From assembly GCF_001949145.1 (NCBI RefSeq), contig NW_019091491.1:1059862-1123861 (forward strand): a DNA stretch of 64,000 nucleotides, in the 5' to 3' direction. Below are positions 23,201 to 35,369 of the stretch, one piece after another; the first letter of the stretch is position 1; each line of letters starts with the position of its first letter. The translations under genes and the position numbers were made by a program. The notes beneath the pieces were generated by a model. That model made no database searches. It saw nothing but the letters and a program-made list of their open reading frames with translations, and was not told the DNA's origin. This DNA is from Acanthaster planci. Taxonomy: Eukaryota > Echinodermata > Asteroidea > Valvatida > Acanthasteridae.

Positions 23201-25929
23201 GCGGATGGAACGCTTGTAATGGATGAGGATTACTTCCAAACTTTAGCCAGCAACACATGTCTGGTGATTGTGGGGAGCGGTCAGTCCTGGGCGGGAGGTA
23301 AAAGTATTAATAAAGCCAAGAGTTAAAAAAGTCTGCTCCATCTACGTACATATGTAAATGTAAATTTAGGTTTTATTTGATGAAGGAGATAGCCTTTTAC
23401 CAAGTTGGCAGAAAGAGTTCCAGGACTCTTTGTTGAAGTAGAATCAGTTGGGGCACAAGTTACTTTTTTGGCCTCATCATAAGGCCTTTCAATCAAGATT
23501 CTTGAGAATGCACTTTTTATTTCCTAGCCCCCTCCCCCCAAAATGATTTTTTTCCAATTTGTTTCAGTTATTCTTCCATTCCGAATATTCCAAAAAGTTT
23601 GCAGCAGTTTTTGTATTGTTCTGTTTTTGTAATTCTTTTCAAAAGTGACAATGTGTCATTGTATAATGGCTTAGCCATATTGTTATTCATCACTTATACA
23701 CAAAATATTTTCAAAACATGAAACCAACAACAATTCATACGTGTACTTGTACTTAAGTAGCATCTTTTATTTCCACTGTCTTTTTTTTGAATAACAGTTT
23801 TTTAGTTACATCTGATGAAAATCAGGGTTTTTTTTATGAAATGACACATCTCCTTCTTGGAATGGGCCACATCTGAATTTAACAGTATTTCCTTTTCATT
23901 TCCCAAGGCCTTGATGCAGTCAAGCGTAATATCCAGGCAGTGCTTGACACGCTGGCTCAGAGCAATAGTGTAAGGAATGAAGTCACTGACCTCCTCCAGG
24001 GGGAGCCGTCAGATATTCATCAGCTGCTAGTGGACGTTTGTCAGTATGCTGCAGGGAAACATCGAGGCCGAGAGACGAGACGAGGATCCTGAATGGTTCG
24101 ATGGTAGGCTTGTAGATAAGAGCCGAAATGTTTGTGCTTTGAAAAAACATTGGATAAAAAAAGGGATTTAATTTTGATTCAGTTAATTTAACTCAACAGT
24201 GCTGTTATGAAATCTGTTGGATTCACTCAAGTGTGGAGAACAATTAAAGATATCCTGTACATGTACTGTGCATGTGGTTTATGGCTGGTACAAAGATGTA
24301 TATGTGTGTGTGGCTTTGCACGGTAGCCATCTTGAAGAGTCATTGTTTTGTTCAACAAGGAAACTTCCTTTGTACATACCCGTGGAACAAAAGTTCAGGC
24401 CTACAAGATGGCAGCCATGTAAACCCTCTATTAAGTTATTTTAGACTCACACATGAACATTTATATATCCTTGGTAGGTTTGGAGGAGCGTTTCAAAACG
24501 AAGTCAGATGTGATGTTCGTCAAGGCACAGCAGAGAGTCCGAGGCTATTTTTCAAAGGTGCAGTATGCTTATCTCTCTGTTATCGTTACATGTACATGTA
24601 ATCAATGATTACATTGGCAGCCTCTTGTAATAAATTGTTTCAAATTTGAAATGGACACATGCATTTACGGGAGCACATGCATTTACCGTATACAGCATGG
24701 CGCGATTGAAACTTAACCTTGGAATGTGAAATTCTTTTCACATTTTTTGTCCTTCTGAGGAATTTATTTTCATTTCACAAAATGTAAAAACACAGTGGGG
24801 AAATATTTTTATGCTTACATTTGTACATGTGCAATGCGAATGTGGATGTGAAGGCCATTTTCTTTACTTTGCAAAATGTCCCGTAATTTCCTACTCCATT
24901 TCCCTCTGTTAACTTTCGTTTGCAATGTATTGTGCATTTAAGACCCCATTCGATTTCACTGTTTTTACAGACAAAAGAAATGTTAATAAACGAACGGAAA
25001 ACGTACTCCATGGCAGCGAAAAAACGACTAGACAATGTTATCCAAGACTTGAAGGACGACCTTAAAAACAACGAATTCCACGGGGTGTACTTCAAGAGGA
25101 ATTCGTACCACAGGGACCGTCTGTGTGATCGCATGGGGTTGTTCAAGTGTCAGGGGGCATATAACAAGACGTCGTGCTGTCACCATCATAAGATCAACCC
25201 ATACATGAACAAGGAAAGCATGGTTCTCTTCAGCACCTGGAACTTGGATCATGTGTAAGTCGGTGACACGGTCGATGCTGTGTCTGCTGACATTTTGCAT
25301 CCTAAACCAATCATGAATGCATCCATCCACATCTTATGTAGCATGGAACAGCGCTACGATTTGTGAAAAACCCCTTGAGATTGGACCCTGCTTTATTGTT
25401 GATCACAGTTTGCCTGAAAATTTATGGACAAAGAAAAGTCAGCTGTTTGAATAAGCAATCCTACAGTCTGAAAGAAAATATATGAAACAGTGATGCAGTC
25501 ATTGAAACGTGTGAGCCTAGCTCGTACTTTGTCTTAGAAACTCAGCTTTAAGGTGCATTTTATGTTGTAAAAGTAGAACTTGTGCCTACATGTATATCTG
25601 TTAGTGTTATACTGCTTTCGCAAAATCTCATGAAATGGAATGGACCACAAATCTCTTTGGTTACCAGGTAGCAAACTTGTTTCTTTTTGGCAACTTTGAT
25701 TTACGGCATTCTCTTGGCACTCCCGTCCCTCAGAATTGAGAAGAGCCGGTCAGTGATACCAGGGCTGGAGGAAGCCATCCGCAATTGCCCTCGAGACAAG
25801 AAGGTCAACGTCCAGTACTTCTACAATCTGCTCTTCACCAGAGATAACCTGAAACTGGTGCACATCGGCTGCCACGATAAGGGTGTCCACAAATGCAAGG
25901 TACAGAAGAGACGCTTCTACCTGAATTGA
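20132..25929 (+). CDS. DFFB: DFFB: DNA fragmentation factor 40 kDa subunit / caspase-activated DNase (six exons)
   Basis: Joined exons are 20132-20242, 23168-23297, 23908-24103, 24478-24557, 24971-25254 and 25734-25929. They give about 331 residues against 338 in human. The protein is the nuclease that cuts chromosomal DNA between nucleosomes in apoptosis, held inactive by DFFA/ICAD until caspase-3 cleaves the inhibitor. Exons 1-2 encode the CIDE-N domain (KPLKIRGVSD, MDEDYFQ, SGQSWAG). Exon 3 covers the linker to DEDPEWFDG. Exons 5-6 encode the catalytic HKNH-type domain: CHHHKINPY, LFSTWNLDH, FYNLLFT and LKLVHIGCH supply the conserved histidines. All splice phases agree except for a one-base excess inside exon 3 that breaks the frame. 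The C terminus lacks the long basic tail of the human enzyme. The gene is convergent with KIF1. Confidence 0.93.
20293..20540 (+). repeat. repeat module D, copy 1
   Basis: It carries GGCACGGACT, CGCAATTTCGTGTCGGCG, GAAAATTTTCAGCGCACCC and TTTTCCAGTCTTTTTGCC. It aligns directly with 21205-21497 and, inverted, with 21025-21172. Confidence 0.85.
20555..20783. other. assembly gap (229 N)
   Basis: A run of N inside DFFB intron 1, flanked by repeat modules that also occur inverted nearby. The repeats probably caused the gap. Confidence 0.99.
20831..21011. repeat. inverted repeat, foldback module E copy 1
   Basis: The left arm 20831-20876 begins GTCACTTGACCCCTCAT and includes GGCTGTTCCATGTCA. The right arm 20967-21011 is its reverse complement with few mismatches. 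The loop is about 90 bases and contains ATACATGTA-like strings. Confidence 0.9.
21025..21172 (-). repeat. repeat module D, inverted copy
   Basis: Reverse complement of the 20293-20440 part of module D, including CGCTGAAAATTTTCAG and CGCCGACACGAAATTG. Confidence 0.85.
21205..21497 (+). repeat. repeat module D, second direct copy
   Basis: More diverged than copy 1. It shares GCGGCACGGACCATCGCT..., GAAATTTTCGGCGCACCC and TTTTCCAGTCTTTTTGCC. Confidence 0.8.
21517..21650. repeat. inverted repeat, foldback module E copy 2
   Basis: AGTCACTTGGCCCC and CGGTTGTTCCATGTCAA on the left oppose TTGACATGGAACAGCCGTC at 21629 onward. This is the same module as the hairpin at 20831-21011, with a shorter conserved core. 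Confidence 0.8.
23168..23297 (+). CDS. DFFB: DFFB exon 2 (second half of CIDE-N)
   Basis: Acceptor ...acatgtag, donor gtaaaa. It starts in phase 0 and ends with one base of a split glycine codon. It encodes LPQNGAKICLEADGT, MDEDYFQ and a closing GSGQSWAG that matches the human GQAWQG. Confidence 0.9.
23908..24103 (+). CDS. DFFB: DFFB exon 3, with internal one-base frameshift
   Basis: Acceptor ttcccaag, donor gtaggc. The first part reads LDAVKRNIQAVL through LLVDVCQYAAG. The second part reads NIEAERRDEDPEWFDG but one frame over. The length is 196 bases, while the flanking phases demand 195. The excess base is in GGGAAAC at 24054-24060, exactly between the residues matching human Q and N in VSQNIAAE. 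Read as written, the frame stops at TGA 24089-24091. This could be a sequencing error, an allele or a real lesion. Confidence 0.85.
24361..24435 (+). repeat. short dispersed repeat, copy 1
   Basis: AAACTTCCTTTGT, GATGGCAGCCATGTAAA and CCTCTATTAAG recur with changes at 58541-58606. Confidence 0.65.
24478..24557 (+). CDS. DFFB: DFFB exon 4
   Basis: Acceptor ccttggtag, donor gtgcag. It begins by completing the split glycine codon, encodes LEERFKTKSDVMFVKAQQRV and ends in phase 0. It matches the human segment following PPWFEG. Confidence 0.88.
24971..25254 (+). CDS. DFFB: DFFB exon 5 (catalytic domain)
   Basis: Acceptor tgtttttacag, donor gtaagt. It encodes GVYFKRNSYHRDRLC, FKCQGAYNKTSCCHHHKINP and LFSTWNLDH, including two of the conserved catalytic or metal-binding histidines. 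It ends with two bases of a split valine codon. Confidence 0.92.
25734..25929 (+). CDS. DFFB: DFFB exon 6 (end of catalytic domain and stop)
   Basis: Acceptor tccctcag. It encodes IEKSRSVIPGLEEAI, VQYFYNLLFT and LKLVHIGCHDKG with the last conserved histidines and cysteine, then ends RRFYLN and TGA. Confidence 0.92.
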
Positions 25930-26168
25930 ATGGGCCCAGTGAGATGACTCGAGAAATTCAAGGACTGTGGAGGTATTTGACTTGCACACTAACTGTAGAG
26001 GGTGCTCTCTCCCAGATGCCAGGGTTTGAGAGTGCACTGTGCTTTGGTGGGTCTGTTGAAATTCCCCAGTGCTTTGATGCGGGTTGCAAAATTTCGTAAT
26101 GATTCCTTTTCACAGCGATGCCATTGGGTTCTCAGTCCGGGACCAGAACATTCTCAGTGGTTAAAAAA

Positions 26169-27024
26169 TACAGTAAACTCTGACTAAGTCGGCATCTCGC
26201 GACCTGTCATATCGTCCAAGTCGGCCGCTTGACAGAAGTCCCTATCGTCTGTAATGCATTTCCATTGAAAATTTCATTTCTAATTCGACATTTATAGGTC
26301 GTCATTTCGTTTAAGTCGACATGTTTTTCTTGGTCCCTTTTCCTCAAAACCACAAAAATTCCTTTTTGTGAGTTGGCATTGAAAAAATTGTGCTTCGGTA
26401 TCAGTTTCCTTCGCCGCGGTTGCCAAGAAGTGTGAAGGGACAAGTCCCATGCACGCGCGGCCAGCATGAGTACATCTATACCAGTAACCCCGCTAGTGCT
26501 ACACGCATGTGCTCTGTCCATTTTGGGGGTCGCCTTATTGAACATAGTCTGGTTCCCTGCCCAAAGATTCCTTGGTAATGATTCGTCAGGTAGTCAGAAT
26601 CATCAGGTCTGGTATCCAGACTGTATTGAACAAATTTAACCAATGCGCGTGCGTGGATGAGTGTACGTTTTCTGTACCGTAACTATATCATGCACATGTA
26701 TGTACTGCACTGTTGAGTCCTGATGCGACATGCAAGTGGCGTGCCATCCTTGTGCCATCCATCCTCAAGGGCAATTATCGAATTTGCAGCCTGTGAGGAA
26801 AATAATCAAAAACGAATTTGCGGGGATCAACCATGGAGGTAGAAATAAACCAGGGCAAATCAGAGCCACTGAATTAGTGCAAGGAATCATAATGTACATA
26901 GACAATACATGTGTACATGCAAGACGGCAAAATGACGACTTACGGCGCAAGTCAGCATTTGTGTATTAAAGCCGACATAATTTTTTGAGTACCGAGAGTG
27001 TAGACTTAGTGGGAGTTTACTGTA
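26169..27024. mobile_element. non-autonomous pogo/Tigger-like element
   Basis: Terminal inverted repeats: the left end begins TACAGTAAACTCTGACTAAG (26169) and the right end, reverse complemented, begins TACAGTAAACTCCCACTAAG (27024). Both are flanked by TA and followed by GTCGGCAT- or GTCTACAC-like sequence. CAGT...AACTC...TAAGTC with TA target sites is typical of the pogo/Tigger branch of Tc1/mariner. About 850 bases with no transposase frame, so a deletion derivative. Confidence 0.75.
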
Positions 27025-28072
27025 GGTTTAAAATACAGGTAAAATGCGCACGCTCGCAAACTCCGGCGAGAACGTGAATTTGCATTATGTATATACATGT
27101 ACTGGAGTCATTCTTGAGATGATTGCTTAGACCCTTTAATTCTTCAGGCTAGTTTTGGAAGGGTGAACAACAAATGCTTTTGGAGGTGATAGGGTTAAAG
27201 AAATCTTTCCCTAGATTTGTGTGAAATTTTACATTTTATATGAGAGCGACAAGTCTGGCTCTGCATTTGAAGGTAAATCATGGCATTGTAATCAGTGGCT
27301 TTACATGAATTTTTGTAGGATTTATAATCTTTTAATAGAAATCAGTGTGAAAAATTTTCTTAACCTAGGACCAAGTCTCATGAATTATATGAGTATCTGT
27401 ACACAGTCTTTGCAAAAATGAGATATTTTACTGGTTTTGAACTAATAATTTGATGAATTTCAAAGTCTATCGTGGTTTTTATCAGGTAACATTGTAAATA
27501 ATATCAGATTTTTATCAGGTAACTTTGTAGACAATATCTAAAGATATTTGGTCGTATTTTTATAGTATTTTTGATAAAAGCATCATCTTGATGCCTGTAC
27601 TGGTGCAGGTAAAAATTCAACCAGATGGGATTAGGCCCCCCCAAAGTCTCTGCTTCCCTGTCATTATGCACGTCACCATAGACCTGCGCATCGGCAAAAT
27701 AGTTTTTTAAATTTTTTTATTTGGTATAAAACAATGTCCAGAAGCTGCCAAACGTGGTTGATTGACTGGAATCCTGCTACTGCGTAAATTTGACCTGTTT
27801 TAGATGGGGTAGTTTTAGATAGGGTATGGTTGAGTATATGTGAAGGAGTCCCTATAGGCATCATTACATTTAGTCGGGCACTCTTTTTCAGATGAAATTT
27901 ATGTATTATACACAAAATTTACGTCTTGGAACCAGACAAACGAGGTGGTCTGACGTCCTGTGCACATCTACAAGCTGAAATAGCTTTTAAACAGCAGTGA
28001 GGGGGCCAGTGCTTTTCAGCGTTGGTAGCGGTGGCGTATGCAGCAAGGTATGAGACAGAGAGAACCCCCCCC

Positions 28073-28220
28073 TGCTTTGTGTTGGTCATTGTCTCGCAGG
28101 AATCTGGGGAATTCCTTTCAGACATCTTGGGGGGATGTGTTAAGTAACAATAGTCTGGAATGTGTGTAGGGATCGGACATGTTGGGGGGTACCCCTCAGT
28201 CTCATTTCTTGCTGGGTATA
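28073..28220 (+). repeat. dispersed repeat, copy 2
   Basis: Partner of 12067-12218. See that entry for shared blocks. Confidence 0.75.
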
Positions 28221-31200
28221 AGCGGTGGTATGTACATGTACACATGGTACAGGCACATATGCGCACACATTTCTATGGGGAAAAAAGCTGGAGCCAGCCC
28301 TTGGTCAGAAAGAGGAGACTTTTGGGGGGGAACCTTACAACACATGTAGGGCGAGACACCAGCAAAATTGGTATATACATGTAGATGCACTGTAATCTTT
28401 TTTTGAGCAAAGGTCTTTTTGAAAGGCCTGATGATTGCCCCAGTGATAACTGTTTCTTAATAATGAGCTTACCCAAGCGTTATTAAATTGAAAATGGCAA
28501 TAGCTTTTTACAGGAGTTTTATCTGTGAATGTACGTGGAAAATAAAGCAAGTTGAACAGATTTGTTTCGTATTGAAAAAGCACTAATTTGAATTCTGCAT
28601 TTCCCATAAATCAAGGAATGATTTTTTTTTTGTAACAGTGCCAGATATTGTTTTGTCATTTTGCCTAAGGGCAGTGATACTGTTGGGATTCATAAGAGTG
28701 AGTGAGATTTTTTCTGACATTGAAGATCCTAGTATTATGTAAACTACTTTTAATTTTACACATGTAACTTTCCCATTTGAAGTTTTTCAGTGGAAAAACG
28801 TATAAAATGTCTTACATCATGGTGTTCTTTCTCGGGTCATCAAGCCAAAAATATATTTTAAAATACATGAATAGGTACCTGTATGTCTTAAAAGGATGGA
28901 CCAAAATGATTGATACAAGATTCAGGCAAATTCAGTCTTTCAATGTTTACAGCTAAAGGTTGTTCTAAAATGGCAAAATGTAAACCTTGTAGTATAGTAA
29001 AGTCAGATAAGGTTATGTTCTTTTGTCTTCTTTCCAGATTGCATGAAAAGGAACATTTTTTATTTCACTGTTCTCAAACATTCAGAAAAATAGTGATAAA
29101 GCTGAATGAAACTCTGTTTTCTTTTGATTTCAAACAAAATATTGCTGCAATGTATCACTTTCATCTTTCATTTTACTGTAAAGTTGTAAATGGTCTGCTT
29201 GGAGTTAAACATCACATGTATTTTCAAGTTGAGTACTAAGAGGATTTTGTTTTGAATGTTACCTGTGGATATCTACATAATAGAGACCTACATGTATGTG
29301 CAGTGTACATGTACATGTATATTACACAGTATAGAACTATTGATAGACAGTGTCACATTTGAATAAGGATTCAGCAATGCAATTAGACCTCTGTAGTAAT
29401 GACACCACACTTTGTTTACCTGTGTACTTTCCTATGGAGTTTAAGGAACTGTGGGCCCCAACTGGCCGCATAAAGTGCATGTGTATGAATGAACGTATGT
29501 AAGTTCCTTTTTTGGCTAGTCTGATTCAAGGTGGCATTGGTCCATGTACATTACTAGGTATTTCCACGCACAAGGCTGCAATGTTTATGGAATATACATG
29601 TAGTATGTTTATTATACAAACATGTATGGAGACTGGTAATTAAGGACTGGATTATCTGCAAAATGTAAACTGTAATTTGAAAGCTGGTCTGGCTGCGGTT
29701 AACTACTGGCCAACTTTGGTGTATCAGTTCTGTTAAACATGTTTAATGATGAATTATATACATGTTGTACGTGTTTTGTGAAGGCTTTAGCCAACCATAC
29801 ACAGAACACTGAAATAAATCAAAGCGGAAAGCTGCAGTTCATGTACACATGTAAGCTCATGCTTTTTATTGAGTTTGTGTTCATGTACATGGCCCCATAG
29901 CATTTTATTTTTGGCATAAAATTCTACTTATTCTTAGAGCACACATAACATAGACTTTATACATGTAAGTGATTAGTACTCAGGAAGGTGGGCCTGATGT
30001 CTTTCTCTGCGAAATTTGTCGGGGGCTCTACGTTTCAACATGTTGTGGTCAGATCTGGAGATTGGGTAAAAGAATCAACTGGCTGCGGCTAGGACTAATA
30101 CATGTGTGTGTCTATGGAAAGCTTGTGGCTTTCATAGATGGAGCAGGTGTTTCTAGCCATAGTCATTACATTTTGAAATAGCCTAAAAAGACATGTACCT
30201 ACATTATACATGTACATGGTCAGAAGAGTCCTACGCCAACTTGAGTGTGGACTTTGTGGCAACCTTATACGTACCTAGGTATGCATCTGTGAACAAATGA
30301 AGTCCACGCAAGGCAGGTCGTGAGGACCTGGCTTACGGACCTTTTGTGGACTAAGCCAGGTCCACACAGGGTCACCCCCTTGCTGGAAAATAGGTTTGCA
30401 AAGTATTTTCGGGGTTAGGATTTTACCTAGAGAAGGGGGTGTCAATGAAGCCATCAAATAAAAGCCAGCTTCAAAGAATGTTCACTGTGCCAGAAAACTA
30501 AGAATTTTCACCAAGTGTATTTTTAAACGACACAAAATCAAAGAAAGTCCACACTAGGAAGGTAACATCAGCGTTTTGGACGTTTGTGCATGTGTGCATT
30601 TTCACAACTGTGTATAGAAACTGTATGCAATCGAGGTAGGGAACCAGGCTTCAGCGTCTTTGTTGTGTACAAATGTATGTGCCTCGATCAGGTTTTGCCT
30701 TTGGTCGCTGACAGACTGGTACACGTTGCAAATCATACTTCAACACACTGTGAAACCTTTTGCCATACTGTGCACTGACCATAACAGTTTGTATTTGCTT
30801 GTGCCAAGAAATTACCATAAATGAAATAAACGTACAGTTAACCTCAGGATTTTTGGAATTTGATTTGACAGATTTTTTTCGGGGGGGGGCCTCAAAATGT
30901 CCCCCGTCATGGTTGAAAGCTACACAGAATCTTGACGTTTTGTACTTGGATATGGGTATTCATTTGTCAAGTGTGGAGAAAAATCAATTCAAAATAATTA
31001 ACTTTATGTTACATTTTTGCAAATAATGCTTCTACCGTATCTGCACCCTTATTTCAATTGTAAATAAACAAAATAATTGATTCACCAATATCAATACTTC
31101 CAACACCCAAAAGTGGCAGTGAACAACAAAATAATACACCTTACTTTGGTTTTTGCTTAAATGAAATACAAAATGGTAAATAATACCTCAAGCTGTAACT

Positions 31201-33384
31201 TAAACAAGGTTTTAATTCAAGAATATCAAAGACTGTCCAGACCAAGGCTGTCAGAGATAAGGAACATCACCTCGCTGAGGAAAAACAAGTCCTTTTTTTA
31301 GCAAAAACGTTAACAATAAAACAAAAACCTTACTTGGTCTTGCAGCTGGAAATGTTCCGAGACCCTGTTTGTGAAATCAAGAACTCTGAAGAAAAACTGA
31401 AAAGCTTGTTTTCCCCGTCACTTGAAGTGTTACGTTTAATAATCAACACCCTAAGAACACCCTTGTTTGTGTGGGGTACATGTACATGTAGTACACCCTT
31501 TAAGTGAGCATTTTTAATACATTTTGGAGGATAGAGGGGGAAAAAAGCATTATCAATCCACAGATCTTTTTGCTTTTGTACAATTGCTTCAACAATCTCT
31601 TCAATACCTTAAAAAATATAATTCGTTGTTTGTAGGTCAAAAGTTATTTATTTTTAAAAGTTTACTTGGGTTCCATGACTGATTCCTCAAGTTATTCAGA
31701 CCTATAATTAACTCTTACTACATTTTCAAATTCCTCTGGACTACACTGTGATTATTATCAAAAGCTGACTACATAGCGACATTTGTCACCAAGAAGTTTA
31801 ATAATGCACACATGATCTACTCATCAATCACAAAACCGTGTTCTCTAAATGCAGTGATTCCATTTCCAACTCTAAAGTACAATCAATTTGTGTTGGTTAT
31901 CTAACGTGATCCTGGGGATATGTTTATCGTTAAGCTAGAGACGACACAGAAATCTACATCTACTAGAAATGTTAGTGTTTTTGATATTGCAGGGAAATGT
32001 TTCCTATCCATTATACCTGCATTCGTTTCCAAAACCAATGAATTAAAAAACAAGGTTTCTCAGCTTTCATATTTGCACCAAACATGGCAAGACATTTTGT
32101 TTCACCAAACAACTAATTGTGGCCACAAACGATCACATGAGCCCCAAACACATCTACATTTCAATCCACTATATAGTTATAATACTGTAATTTATTTCGT
32201 TGATCGTCATATTTCTCCTGTCTTTGTAGCCCCAAATTAAAACATCACCATTTTGAATCTACTTCTATCCTCGACAGCCATAATTTTATTTTTTTTTCTA
32301 GGAAACCTTGCCTGTGAAACCTTTCTTCTGCTTCGGGTAAAATCAGGATTAGTCAAACTTTGCAACATTGTACTCTTTGGACAGAAGTTACCTTGAAAAT
32401 CCTTTGTCCGTGTCCTTAGAAGTAGCATATTTCATTACAGCCTGAAATTCTGACTATCTTCTACCACTCCAAGCAGCACATAAATACAAACATGTACAGG
32501 TTGACATCCATTGGCCTATACATTCGCTAATGCTACAGTAAGAAAATAAAATTTGGACTTGTTAAAACTCGGGACACACTATCGTTACATTCCAATAAGT
32601 AACAAGTAATCCTTACTGCATGCCCAAGAATTGAGTTTTACATGTACTTTAAAGACATGAACATTGCACCTATGCATATTTGCCACTTTCATTGCTTTTG
32701 CGTACGAATTGCAATGGCACACAACAATAATCATTACCGATGTTGCTATTTCAAAATTAAAAATCAATTCAACGTCAGCAGCGGTAATTAAATGAGGCAA
32801 CAGTACCTGCAATAACTTATTTCAAATAACTACTTTGTGCCGTGATATTATACAGCTCTTAAAATTAAATGTGGAGGCTTCCATAAAACAAGATCGGTGT
32901 GCGATAAAAAATCATTAACAAATTCTTTGTACAATTTTGTCTTCTCTTGGTCATTAAATAAAAAGAAGTATTAATGCAAAACATTCACAGAACTAAAAAA
33001 TCAGTGAATTGTGCAGAAAGACCAGTGTTGTCATTACAGTGGTTAAATACACCCACAGTTCTACGTAATACATGCTAAACTAATAGAAAAATTCTAGAGG
33101 CATCACAGGAACAGGGGCATTGTAATAGGAAAAATCATGGAAATGTACGCTGAAGGAACGTTTTGTGCCACGTTTTCTCCAGAAATAATACAGACTTGAG
33201 CTCTTGGCTGCCAAATCCTCTTGTAAAACAACTGTTCCCCTCCTAAAATCTGCCAACCATTGTTTGCACCTTGTCACCCCTAGGTCAAGTTGAAGGCGTG
33301 TAAAGGTGTCTCAGGCAGCCATCAACGGACCCATAGTTAAACGAGGAACAAAACCAGAAGATTGCAAGAGTTGATCTGTGTGGG

Positions 33385-33495
33385 AGGGAAGAAACTGGAA
33401 ACCTGGGGAAAACCCCTCACGGCAAAGGAAAGATTCAGCAAACACCTACATATACTGGTAACTTGGGCCGGGAATAAAACCAGAGCTACACATGA
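33385..33495 (-). mobile_element. tRNA-SINE relic
   Basis: Read on the minus strand, this resembles the SINE at 60775-60990 from its box-B region onward (GGTTTTATTCCCGGCCC, later GGGGTTTTCCCCAGG). The 5' part is missing or diverged. Confidence 0.45.
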
Positions 33496-35369
33496 ATATG
33501 CTGACCCCTTCAGAAATCGTTAGGTTACCATGAACCATTTTCAAGGTAATTTCAGCACATGGAGAAAGATTAGTTAGCCAGCAAAATTACCCTTAGAAAC
33601 ATCCTTTGTGTGGTTATCAATGAAAATCTGATTACCTCACCAACTGTTGACAGCAGGTGCTGTTAGATGTTGATCGAGACACCCACGAAGAGGCCTGTGA
33701 CCTATACTCCCCTTGTGCTGGTGGTGTACATTTACATGAAGCTTTAAAAAAACCTCTGACAAATCCCTTGCAGAGTAAGTTCAACAAGCCCTGGGTAAAC
33801 ATCCTTGGAGCATCCTCTAGGGATCCGTATCACCACAAAAATGGCCTGACTTTGATCGGAATTAAAGGGATCAGATGTTCATAGTGGTGAGAGGCGAGCG
33901 CTTTTCAGACAAACCACCTGTGCGCTGGCTATCATCCAATTAAGTAGTACTAATGTAGGTGGTTGCAATTAATCATCCAAGGTCATGATGCTTGAACACT
34001 TTCTGTGACCTGTTTCCTCCCCATGTTTGCTTCTTTCAATTTTAACATTTTGGTAAAAAACTGCTCACAGCACAGGCTATTGCTTAACCTGATTCCCCCC
34101 CCCCCGAGATCCACAGAATAATTCAGTGCTGTCTAGATCTATGATATGCTAGCATCAGAGAATCCGCAGAAACAAGTGCTCAGTTAAACTTGTACATGGC
34201 AAGCCAATTTGCATAAAAATACTCATATATATATAGATCACAACAGAAACCGCCATTTTGTATTCTCCTTAGTATTTTCACATTTCCTAGTTTATATGTA
34301 CACGTACGACTACATGCCCCCGCAATGAAATTTCACTGATTGTACAACAACACACATTATTTACACTGCATTTCTGTGATCGTCAACTGTGTGCATATTC
34401 AGGTACACGATCGTCCATGAGTAAATTTTGACGATACCAGAACAGTAACCACAACATCCAATACACAAACATTCACGACATTTAACAGGTCAAATTATTC
34501 TGGCTTTCTTCTTTTCCTTTCTTTTTACAATTGCCGAAATCTGTGTGATGGAGGGAAGATTCCTCTGCACAACTCTGCAGAAGGCGCAAAGCCGAGGCTT
34601 ATTGAAAACGCTAGAACTGGAGCCGACCAACCACAGATGAGAAGCACTGGCAACAAACAAGACAACCCTTACTCTGAGACAATGGAGGTGACTCTACTAG
34701 TTTGAAATGGAATGGATGGGTATTTCATCATGGAAATCATTTTGTACCACCACGTCGTGGACTCCATCTTTGCCTCCAAACGTTCTGATCTCATACTGAC
34801 TTTGACCAGTGCTGTCCTTCTCAATCAATGCTACAATCATGACAATAAAGAAAACAATAAACAATAAACAAACAAATGAAAAATGAAAAGACTGATGAGA
34901 GCTCTGACAGGTGGCCAACTCTCAGTCGATAGGACAGACCACATCCGACACAATCTCCCTCCATCCGCACAGAATTTCATCAGTGAAAGACTTGATTTTT
35001 TCCCCCTTCCATAACTGTACATTCATAATTACCAACAGGCCTAAGTCTACAGTTAACAATCAAGGTACGGTACATGTGCACGCGTATACACTCACAGGGC
35101 AAGCTACAACTTTGTGCAAAGGATTCATCCCTTGCGAAATAAGTCTACGGTGAAAGTACTACTTTTGTGTGGAGCTAAGACAGAACTAAAACTAATTACA
35201 GAAACCTCTCTGGATTTACACGTATTCATCATTGGTCTGCTAAACTGCATGTAACCTAAACCCACACAGCTTCTATTGATGCACTCTGATTTATCCTAGA
35301 ACATGTAGAAAAACCCAACTGCAGTCATGTGCAAAGCTTGCTGAATGCAACCGAATTTGATGACATGTG

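Noticed and set aside
28910-29239. 109-codon plus-strand frame downstream of DFFB
   Set aside because: Low-complexity composition, no motif, and lies in the putative 3' UTR or spacer.
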